NCBI RefSeq assembly: GCF_048771995.1 | Contig: NC_133024.1 | Span: 28,784,001-28,848,000 of the forward strand | Length of the DNA: 64,000 nt | DNA from: Taeniopygia guttata | Lineage: Eukaryota > Chordata > Aves > Passeriformes > Estrildidae | Direction: 5' to 3' | In this document: positions 49,201 to 61,200 of the stretch, one piece after another | Position numbering within the stretch: position 1 is the stretch's first letter | Layout of the letters: each line of letters begins with the position of its first letter | Program-made: the position numbers and the translations under genes | Notes under the pieces: generated by a model | Database searches by the model: none | What the model was told of the DNA's origin: nothing | The model's input: only the letters and a program-made list of their open reading frames with translations

Positions 49201-52200
49201 ATGGGAAGTCTTACCTTGATTTGCACGTGGATTATTTCAGTAAATAATTGATCTGATCTGATGTTGATGTAAGATACCGGACTAAAATGACAATGTATAC
49301 CCAGAAATTTGAATGAGTTTAGAAAAAGAAAATTATAGACCAAAGCAAGATATTCTAGAAATATCCTTGTCCTCTTTTGACAAATGTCATGCTGAAAAAT
49401 GTTTCCCATGCTTGAAAAAAACATGTTTTAATCTTATCTCATTTCTTGCTTGGTGCTCTGTCCTTCTCTTGCATCATGTATTGACACCATCAGTTTCTTC
49501 TTGTTTATCATGTGGCCAAATTTGGCTGATTCAGAGGAAAGATATTGAGAAGGCAGAATAATCCAACCTGTGGCTGCCTAGATATTACAAACAGAGGACA
49601 ATCTTCCTGGGATGTGAAAGAGAAAACTCACTTCCTCCATATTCAGCAATACCTTACAAGGAATTCAACACTGCATGCAAAGGAGCTTGTACCAAAAATA
49701 AGTCTTTTGGGGTAAATGCCCCCTAAAAGATCTTTGTTTGGAGTTGTTCTCACTCTCCACTGTCACTTCTCAGTTCTCTCTTATTTACTTCCTCTTCAGG
49801 ATCCTGTGATGCTGAGTCAGATCCTGCTCTATTGGCAAGACTTCTGAATTCTAGGAATGACACTGTAAACCCCTGTGAGAACTTCTACAAATATGCCTGT
49901 GGCAGATGGGAAGGCAAACAGTCAAGCAGAACCAGAGAAGAATCACTAAATGTATTTGATGTGTTGTTGGAAGAAAACCTGTTGATCCTGAAAAGGCTTT
50001 TAGGTAGGGTCAGATGATTGGTGTGTTACCTTCGGCATCTGCCTCGGTCAGATCTGACAATAGTAGTGACAATCATTCCTAACAGGGGCTGAGTCCCTTC
50101 TCTTCGTTCTTCTATCATTACAGGTACAGATTTATTTTTTGAGCATGTCATGTTACAGTAGCTGCATTTTAAACATTTTAGTTATTCTTGCCAAGTGTAA
50201 CAGATGAAAGTCACACTTTAAATTCTGACAGCAACTCAGACCATTTTCCTGTTGCCTTGTCAAAGTAGGCCATTGCTGCTGTGCTAGTCTGAATGTGCAC
50301 TCTGGTGATGTGTCCTGTCTCCATGGAGGACTGAAGCCTAGATATGCACTAACTTCCTGTTGTGCTCCTGTTTCCATGCAAAGAAACTCACATATTTGGT
50401 CTCAGGAAGAGTCATGGCACTAGAAGGTCACTGTGGGAAATGTGGATGTTTTTGTTAACATGTTCTGGATCAAAGTGCAGTATTTTCTTAAAACTCTTCT
50501 CTGCTCTACTGCTGTCCCAACTTCTTTTTAAGTAGTTTTTTTTTGGGTTTTTTTTTTCAATTTTAAATCTACTTTTTTCCTCAGAAAGTCCACAGTTTGG
50601 GATAAGAGGTTCAGCCAAGGAGAAAGCAATCCGATTTTATCGTTCCTGCATGGATACTGAACAAATAGAATCCCAAGGAGCTCAGCCACTGAAGGACCTC
50701 CTAAATCAGGTGAATGTTTGTGCTGTGTCCTCTCCCTCAGGAAGAGAACTCCTGCAGGGAGAAGGAAAGTGAGTAGGTGGGGTCATATAGTCCTACATGA
50801 TGTAACTTTTGTAGAATCTGACCCTAGTCATGGTTCACAGCACAACTTCCTAGTGATAAATCTTCTAGCTTTAAATGCTGTTTCAAGAACTGATTTTTTG
50901 ACATTGGGAACCTGAATCTCTCCTCATAACCTTATATATTACTGACAGATGGTAAAAAACCAAGTCTGTAGAGAGAGATCATGTTTAATCTCAGAAGTCT
51001 GGTTCAGCAGGATCTGACTCACAGATTGGGGAGCATCTTGCAAATGGATGAAATTTTTGTGTCTAAAACCAGGTGATCATTCAGTAGTTAAGGCTTCCAG
51101 GAGAGCTTGTTTAAAGGAGAAAATCCTTCTCTTTCCATTCTGGGAGACTCCTCTTGATGCCAGGGAGGGCTGGACATCTTCCTTCCAGCAAAGAGCATTT
51201 ATGCCCTGTGTCAAAGGAGGATGCAGAACCTTCCAGCAAAAAAAAAGAATAGTGACTACAGGCCTACCTGTGAATCTGCTGGGCAAGGAGGTGGGACCAG
51301 TAATCACTGATCCCTGTTTGTCCTCCTGCATAGCTTTAGAAAAATGAGACCTATTTCCTGTCTCCTGCTTATCCAGCATTTTTTCCTGCACATCTTGCTC
51401 TGTTGCTAATTACAATTCATTTTCCCTTTGTCATTTTGCAGCTCATTGCTTTGCTTAAGGGAAAGTGTCAGGTCATTTTAAAGCCAGTAGGGTATGTAGA
51501 ATATTTCACAAGTTTCCCTTGGTGCTTTTTGCTGTGTTGCTTCTCAGTTACCAGAATGACTGAGCTTATAGGTGTAAAAGAAAAAAAAAATGTAAGTATG
51601 GATCCAACCAGATTTTCTCACTTGCAGCATTTCTGTCTTTCTCTAGGTTGGTGGCTGGCATAACACAGATGTAGGGGAAACAAAAGATTTTAATGAAACT
51701 CTTCAGATTCTCATGAGTAGATACAGCACCTTTCCGTTTTTTAGAGTCCATGTGGGACCTACTCCTTTTGACCCCAAGACCAATATTATTCAGGTGAGTG
51801 TGCTAAAGAAAGAGCATTATCAAGGAAGCACTGTGAGTAAAGAGTCAGACCAAGGCTTGCTCAAGTTAAGCCTGTGTCCTTCTCTGAAGAACTGAGCAAA
51901 CATTTTTCAAAAGTAAAAGCACGTTAATAGCATTTCTAATTCCATGATACAGAATATACCAAAATATCCTTACGTTTGCATTTCTGAAAATAGTCAGTTT
52001 TTTCTTTACTCCTTTTTGCAGATTGACCATCCTGAGTTTGATATTCCACTTGAGAGTGAATTCAAAGAGAAAAATTATCTTGAGGTAACATATCAGAGGC
52101 TGAAGAAAGGTAAAAATAGCTATTTGATGCAGGGATCTCCTTGAATTGCCTCCTGGTTCAGAGTGGTCTGTTTCCATGGGTTACGGTCAGTGACCTCTGA

Positions 52201-55200
52201 AAATGCCTTCAGAAAGAATTCTTCATGAAACTCAGCTTTTCCAAAGGATAGATTGTAAAATGTAACCCATTTTGCCTGCCAGGTTTAAAACTTCTAGTTT
52301 AGAATGTTATAATTATAATTTTAATTTTTGTTTGCTAAGTAGTCTGAACCTGGGCTTCCTTTTATTTTTTGCCTTGAATGAATGTTTTATAAAAAATGTT
52401 TTTGTCAAAAATAAGGCTTTATAACAAAATTTGTGTACTGCAGGGAGGGATAGCTAGAATTTTTCAGCTTATTTTAAAGTGTTTGAACATACGTTGGGGG
52501 AAGTTCTTTGACCTTGGGACATTGTAACAAAATGAACTTTGTCATTTCTGAACTTCATAAAAACTGAGTTATCTGAGCCTTTCAGAAAAATCCTCAAAAT
52601 AACTCCTGAGCTATCATAAGCATTCCTCTGAAACCTCATGAAGATAGAAACAAGAAGTTGACATTTTCTGTCCATTAAAATACTGGCTCATTATATCACT
52701 GAATTTCTCTCCTCTGACTCCAGAGATTGCAGTCCTACATCTCTAAAGTTATTCTAGTATTTTAAGTAATTGTGAGTTGTGAGAAGAAGAATCATTTGGG
52801 AATTCATTGTTCATCACTGAGATTTGCCAATACATTGTTCTTCACTTTGCCAGCTGTACATGGCAAAGGGTATTTCACATGAGCAGTTACATAAGGGTGT
52901 TGCAGCAAGAAGAGACTTTTAGAGATGGGGCTGGTCAGCAGTAGTTTTGAAAGACTGAAGTTTATATGGTCAGAATGGATGGATGGATGGATGGATGGAT
53001 GGATGGATGGATGGATGGATGGATGGAAGGATGGATGGAGTGACTAATTTTTGGTCATGTATCTTCCACTGAAGATATGCTCTGTATTGCAGGTTCTCCG
53101 TGTGTATCTTTCGTATTTGAAGAAATTGGGAGTCCTACTTGGAAGGACAGAGGATGGTCCCCCTGACTCATTTTCCTTGACCTTGTCCTTCATCTCTAAC
53201 CTCCAGCGATTTGTCACTCCACTACAGAAAAGACAGCAGAGGGGGATGCTGTTCTTTCACACTACCATTAGGGAGCTACAGGTACCCGTGCCTTAAAGCT
53301 TGAGCAACACACTTACATGTGACATTCATGTTTCATTCTGAAGATCCAGATCAAAAGAGATATGAGATGCTGTGTTTAAATGCCATTGTCTTGCAAATTA
53401 CACTTGGAGCCTGTTGAGCTTTAAATAACCCAATAACTTACAGTCCTTTACTGACAGAGGTTTTTCAGGCCCACAGCTCTCTCCCCTCCCCAGTGCTAAT
53501 TCTCTTTTAAAAAGTCAGTTCTCCTTTTCAAGATGCATATTATAAAAACAATTTAACTTGTGGAAAGTATCTCTTAACATTATTGGGAAGACTATCCTGG
53601 TTTCCCTATTATTTCTTGTGAGCCAGTTTAGATTCATAGTTCAGCACGTAAGCTTTGTTTTGCTTGCAGGAAAAGGCACCTGCTATTGACTGGCTGGCTT
53701 GTCTCAAGGCTGTCTTCCATCCTGTGCCAATGAACCTCTCTCAGCCAATTGCAGTGCATGACATGGATTACTTAAGCAACATGTCACAGCTCATTGAGAA
53801 ATGGCACAAGGGAAGGTAGGAGTCTATATCTATGGTTGCAGTTGTTCATGCCCCAAGAAATATTTTCTTCAAATACCGTAAGTTTAATAGATTAGAGGCT
53901 GCTGTGTTAGAGGCTGCTGAATCCAGTAGTCACAGCAAGGCTGATGTGGCTTTATAGCCACAGGTTTGTCTGGTGCTATGGCTTAGCATATATTCCCAAT
54001 AGGTTTGCACATGCATGCACCATGTATGAACACACATATAAAAGAATATATTTATGTGTGTCACACAGAGAGTGAACATAGTGTCTTGACAGACACCCAT
54101 CCACCCACAGCACTCATACCAACATGAACACAGACTGATTCTATTCCTCAGCTCCAGCCGATCAGGATTGGTTATACTATTGAAATATGTGTGTGCACAC
54201 ACATGATGTGCCTCACTCCAATAGCTGGTCTTGGGTATTCAGTCTGTCAAGAAGCTGGCCAAGATCTCCTAGTGTCCAATTGGATGTATCACATGAATAT
54301 ATGATTCCCCTAGTCTTGCAGCCCTACTTTGGTTGCTGATACTTTGGTGTCTTCCTGTTACAAACACACCTATACTACCAGGTCTCTTCAGTAGCTCCTC
54401 CCAACCACTCGTATTCCAAATAGCCAGCTCTCAGACTGCTGCTCTATCCAGAAGCTAGCTGGATCCAAATTCCCTCCAGTAGTCAACTATCAGACTTGTA
54501 ATCTCTCCAGAATTCAGTTCCATCTTCACACACAGTGAGTAGAATGTTACTTAACAATAGTATTTAATAAGTTAGGTGGACAAATCCTGGTTACCATGTG
54601 CAGGGCTCAGTCAGGTGACACCCTGGCAAGCACAAGTTTACACTCAATCATTCCCTCTTATCAGCTTTCCTCTCCATTTTCCCACATATATTCTCCCAAT
54701 CCACTATGATCCTTCCCTTTCCTTGGCTTTGATCCTTCCCATAAACATATCATCATAAATCTTACATAATCCCACAGACATCTCATAATATTCTATATGT
54801 TTCACCTAGTCCTAAAAGGTATCCTTCTCCAACTTCCCATAAAGAATCCTGTGCTCCAGCAGCGAGTTACCCCTTAAGTCTCCACAGTGTTTTGGGGAGT
54901 TTCTGTATTTGACTCATGTCAGTGATCCCTCTTTGATAGCCCCAGGTGTATTCTGTTCAGAGTTCTTTGTTGTCATTGTTCAGGTTCCTAGGATTTCTCT
55001 GCCTCAAGTTACTACTCTTGACACTTGCCTCGCTTCTGTGTTTATGGTTACCAGCCTTCAATCTTCTGTCTGCAGGGTCCTTCACATTTATATGATTGTT
55101 TGTCTGGTTGGGAATCTCTCCCCAGCCCTTGACAGTCAATTCCAAGATGCGCGCCTGGAGCTGTATAAGATCCTTTATGGAAAAATGGGATCTAGAATGG

Positions 55201-58200
55201 TGAGTTAGCCTTTCATCAGTTTCTTCAGCCTCCCCAACAGCTGAACACTGTAGCTCATGCCTTCTGAATGTTCTTGTGATACCTTAAACGAATGCAGTTT
55301 CTTAGATCTGGGGAGAAAAACTACTCTCTCATGGTATTTAGTGCTTCTTTTTTCTCAAAAGAAAGGTGTGAGTAGATATGACCCTCAGAAGTTTAGAGAG
55401 CTGATGTTTTGTACTGTATCATGGAGTAGGGAAAAATATGTAGATGGTCACCTTTCTTCTATGGCTTTTTCTCTGCTAATATACAAATCTGCATCTTGAG
55501 GGAAAGTAAGTGGACTAAATCATAAGGAAATAAATATTTTACTAAAAATGTTTATTGGGCTAGCTTAAATAGAACTACATTACTTCTCCACTGCTGTCAA
55601 TTTTAGACAGTGCTACTGTCCACACGTCTACATATCATTTTACTGATTTCCTAGTCCTTTGTTCTCACTCTCATGTGTCTACTTCTTTGTTCCTATAGAT
55701 CCCAGCTGAACGCTGGAGGAAGTGCTTGACTGATACCAGCTCTTTCTTTGAGCCAGTTCTAGGGAAGATGATTGTGCAAGAAATTTTCCCTGAGCAGACC
55801 AAGAAATTTGTAGGTATTCATCTCTTAACCCCTAAGCAGAATTCAGCTTCCTCTCTTTCTTTTTTTTGACATGCCACCTTAAGACCACATCAAGGCAGCA
55901 AAATCATCTGTAGGTTTCCTACCTTTTGTTCCTCTGCTTATGCACGTCCCCTCCTTTTTTGGGAATATGTCAGAACAGACATTGGTGTCATTTTAGAATA
56001 ATCACTGCTAAATGCCAGCTGTTATCTTTGTCTCAACTGTTAGAAAAGTCATATGTGCAGCACCAATAGCTATGACAGCCCTACAAATGCATGCAATCTC
56101 TGTATACTCCCTGGAATAACAGTGTTAACAGTATTCATCACCAATGAGACATATCCCAGTAAGATTTTCAATTGCAAAGAGACTAAACAATCACATGAAA
56201 ACATTCTGAGTGGATCCATGGTGAAAAGAACACTTGCCTGCAGTGTGGAAAAGATTCCTGGTTTTTTCATGCTGTGATGGTCAGAGTTCCTTTTTTTTTT
56301 TTTTTTTGAGGAAAGTTAATGTAGCACCTGTTTAGCAGAGTTTGAAGTCTATAAGGTGGCAAGAGTAAATAACACAGAGAAAAGCTAATCAGAAAACCAA
56401 GACTACATGTAGGGAAGCATACATTTTAATGAATAAAGCATAATTTTGGGAAGGGTTGACTCAGATTGCCATAATTTTGGAAAGGGAGACACCAGCAAGA
56501 AATACTTGTGGATACTGAATTTTCATTTTGCTCAAGTGGGGGACAATTATTCAATATTGAATGAGAAGGAATTGTCTCCCTCTTAGTTACTGTGAGAGGC
56601 CAGATGAAAAGGTGTGTGGGAGAGAATGGTGAGAGAATGGTGAGGAAAAACTGGAAGCCAGATAGCTTAAAGTTAAATCACTGTAGAAAATGAAATCTTC
56701 TCTTTCATCACACACAAAAAAATGGAATTTTCCCCCAGTTATTCTGTGGTTGAATTGCTAGAACATGGGAAGATGATAGCTAAGAGTGAGCAATATTTTT
56801 GTGCAGTTGTGACCATGCCTTCTTTTCTCCGTGGCAGGCTGAGCAGATGTTCTCTGTGATCCAGGATGCCCTCTGTGACCGCCTGGATCAGGTGGAGTGG
56901 ATGGATGAACACACTCGGCAAAATGCTAAAGCCTTGGTGCGTGCAGAAGGCAGAAATTACTGAGGCCTTCCTTTCCCTGAAGCTTCTGCAGAAGGAATGG
57001 AAGAGACCTACACCTTTATTCATTCCTACCTGCTTCTACAGACAGACACAGTCTTAAATAGATGTCTTATTCATACTAAAAATTGAAGGTGGTTTTATGA
57101 GTGCCGGCATTCATGGGTACATACCCTGATGGGTAGACATAGAGCGGCTCAGTTTTTATCTGTCCATGAATACTCTGAATTAACTTTTTTTGAGATACAG
57201 TTCAATTCTATACATCTAGTAAGGTTAAAAGCGAAAAAGCTGAATGGCAGAAGACAGTACAAAGAAAAAGATTTAGAACAACATTAGGCCTCAGGTTGTA
57301 GAGTTGAGAAAGCAGAGCAGCAGAACAAGATGTCTTCCTGAAACAGAGTAGCTGTCCTTTGGAAGGGCTGACTCACAGATCATGCTTGCACTGGTTAGAA
57401 ATAGCCTTTAAAAGGACTTGCCAAATGTAAAGCCTCAACGGATCAAGTTTCTTTATGTTTCTTTGTTTGTTTATTATTATTTTAGGTATCCAAACTACAA
57501 GTGGAGATTGGTTATCCAGCTCACATGCTCCAGACTGACAAAGTGAACCTGGAATACCAGAATGTGAGCTATATAATGTAAACATGCCTGCCTCATTATT
57601 GGCAGTTTACCTGTATCAACTGCTGTCTTGTCTGCTTACAAAAGAGGCTATGACCCCTGGAGCACATTTCCTATATTTCCATTTTTTGGGAACATATGGG
57701 ACCACAGAACCTTTATCTGTTGCTTCTATATTGTTGCCTATACTGTCTCCTATTTAGAGTGGCTGGCCTGATAAAAGTAATTTTTTACCTGTTTATATTC
57801 TGTTTGGCTTTCAGATAACATTCCTGTCATATCTTAAATTGAAGGTTTTTAGAAATGGGAGGGAAAAAAACCTACAAGTATCCCATTGGTTTCTCTTTTG
57901 ATTAACCTTTTTTTTGATCCATGGAACTTTTTCTCACTTTTTCTTTTTCTCAATTGTTCAATTCATTCTTCATTTATGCCCTGTGACAGTCACATTCCCT
58001 GTCTCTTCCCTCAGCTGGAAATAAATGAAGACACTTTTTTCCTCAATGTGGTGGCTTGCTTGAAAGTACAGAGGGAAAATTCCTACCTGAAGCTCCTTCA
58101 GCATAACCCACAGAAAAGGTAAGTCAGATCGTGATCTGAAAAATATAACCAAACTACATGCTTGTGAACCAGCTGAGGTTGGAAGAGACCTGTGGAGATC

Positions 58201-61200
58201 ACCTAGTTCAATCCTCCTGCTCAAAGCAGGATTAGTTAGAGCAGGTCACTCAGAACTGTGATAACTATATGTCTGTATCTCTCCTTCACTGAGGAAGAGG
58301 AGGAAGGGCAGGTGGGAGCCAGTGGGCAGAACTGGATTCAGTAGCTCTGAAAGTGGTTTCACCGGTTCTCAGTGTTCCTGCAAGTCTGCATCTCTGCATC
58401 CTGCTTTAAAGAAATCTTGAATCTGGCAGGCTTAGAAATCTTGAATCTTTAAAGAAATCTTGAATCTGAGCCTTAGCAATGCTACCAAAGTACCCACCAT
58501 TGTGAAGAGAGCACCAGACCCCTGAAAAAAACCCCACTTTTTTGACCATGCACCCTTAATTAAGGGGTGTAGCTGATTCTCCTGGACTTCTTAACCAAGC
58601 CAACAGCAAGGCACTGTAATGACAGGAATGCTGGTGGAGTCACCTCAAAGGCAGGACATAGGATGCTTCAGAAGGAAGGCAGCATTGACAGATGGGCTTA
58701 GGGCCTTACAGCTCCTGCAGAGTATTCTATGCACGACTTCACAGGAGGTTACTAATCCCGATTTACTTGACAGGGAAATTGTGAGGGAGAATGTCTATGA
58801 AAACTACGCTATTAGTTCTGACCATCTATAAACAATTGAAGATTTATTTCTAACACCTATAACTCTAGAGAATGTGAATTTCATCATTTGCTGATGCTGT
58901 GTGAGCAGCTGAGCTATGTTTGCAAGCTCAGTGAAGGATCAAAGTGTGAGATAAGGAATGAATACATTCTCTAATTTCTCTTTTTATTTTGCTTCTAGCT
59001 GGCATGTGCACCCCTGGAGTGTGCATTCTTACTATTCAATAAGGCACCACATGGTGGTCTTTCCAGCTGGAATGTTCCGCAGTCCTTTTTTCCACATGGA
59101 GTTTCCCAGGTATGGAGGGGCTTCAGAGGTGCAAGCTGAATGTATTCCCTGGGCTGCACCATGCTTCCACGAGGAATCTTAGCAGGTGGTCTGTCCTTAA
59201 TTTCTTTTTCTCACTGCATCCCAGAAAGACACAGGAAAGGGGGGAAGCCCAGCTTTTTCTAAGCCAGATGGATACTGCTTGATGCATTCTGAGAGAGAGT
59301 GATCACTGACTCTGCTGAAGCAAAATCAGAATCTAGGTGAAACTGAACTAACACAAAGATATTACTCCAGAGCTAAGAGAAAGAAGTCACGTGTAGGTTA
59401 ACTGCAAAGAAGACATTCCACCTTTGTCTCTCATTTTCTAAATTCCAAGGATTCCTGAAATCTAAGCCAGAAAAAATAGGAGTCTCACATAGCAACTTGT
59501 CAGAAGTATTTTTCAAATGTATCACAGTTCTTTTCTTTTTAAGAAACCCTTTCTACTAAGCAAATAGATTTTTAACTCTGAGTCTTACCCTGCAATAACA
59601 ACGCTTCTCTAGACCATACTCCACTTGTTCTGTTCTTTCATTATATGGAACAGATCTCTTAAGCAATATTTTTTCTGATAATAAAAGCACTCCAAACAGT
59701 TGACTGTAAACATATAATTCTATTTTCTTTTTGCATATAGTGGAGATATACTTGTTCTAATACCATGGTACTGAAAAATAAGCTCACATTGTGGCAAGAG
59801 GCTGAAGTTCAAAAGAAACATGTTTCAGTTAAAACTAATTATTTTCTCGATGGTGATCTTCTAGTGCTTGCATCATTTAATTAATGTATTATGGTATGTA
59901 GGAGAGGATATTCTCAAAAGAATAGTAGGAAAGAATTTTTTTTCCAGTAGTATGGGCTGTCATTGTCTTCTTTCTCTGTGAAAAAGTGTCTATGCCTTCT
60001 TATTCCTTTTGTATTCAGTGTTAGTAAAGTACGTTTTTCTCACTGTCACCTCAGCTGTGTACACTGATAAGTAAAACTTGATCAGTTTTTGATGAGTTGG
60101 TACAATAGCATTTTCTCAGATGATGCTCCTGAGTTTAAACTCTACTGGCAAAAGCCAGTTCAGGTGACTGTCAGGATAATTTTTTAATTTTTAAAATAAG
60201 ATCTCAGCAAAGCAGTACAATTGTTATAGAATCATAAAAAAGTTTGGTTTGGAAAGAATCTTTAAAGATTGTCTAGTTCCACCCTCCTGCCAGGGGCAGG
60301 GACCCCTTCCACTAGACCAGGTTGCTCAGAGCTCCATCCAGCCTGGCCCTGAACACTTTCAAGGGTGGGGCATCCACAGCTTCTCTGGGTAAAATTTATA
60401 AATTGTCAGCTATAGAACTCCTACTGAGTTCCCAGTGATGGAATAATGATCTAGTATGAAAATGTCATGCTTCAGCAGTGTTAATCAGTGCATGGGAAGA
60501 AAGAATGACCCTGTAATTTCATATAATGGAAATGCATTTTGAGTGTTCTCTTCCTTGTGGGAATATCTGTAAATTCATTGCATAGAACCATAGAAATTCC
60601 ATTTGAAAATAACTACTGGAGGTCTCTAGGGCAACTTCTTGTTTGTAGCAAGATTGCCAGTGCTAGACTGTTGGAAGGGTCTGTATCCACCCAAACTGTC
60701 CTGGAGCCCTCAAACATCTTTACACTAGACCAGAGTAATTGCAGTCAAAACATCATGATTTTAATTTGCATTGCCAATTTTATGTATCCCTTCTCAACAA
60801 AAGTTGCAAGATTGCTTCTCCAAACATCCTGCTTTTGTATAGTTACCATTGTAGTTGTTGTTTGTGCAGCAGTTCAGACAGCAGAGGTTCAATAAGGACA
60901 TATATCAACATCAGCAATACCTGTCATTACAGCTAACAAAGGCAGAATCTCATTCACAGATTCTTCATTGTTATGATGGCTTATTAGCAACAAATACTTT
61001 AAAGTAAGCCCATAGTACAATTTTAAGCATAAGTAGGATAATTTGCACTTGTATTTGCCCTTTTACATGCCCGAGTGACAATACATCGAAAGTGTTTCTG
61101 TGTAGTCCCAGAGTAGAATTCTCCTGTGGAGCACATGGTTGTGCTCAGTGGCTATACAGAATGCTCATTTGCCCTCTTTTTCTTTCCAAAAGCACTCTTT

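Noticed and set aside
51077-51391. Open frame of 104 codons on the minus strand within KEL intron 5
   Set aside because: No protein-family features; it is antisense to an intron with no conservation evidence.
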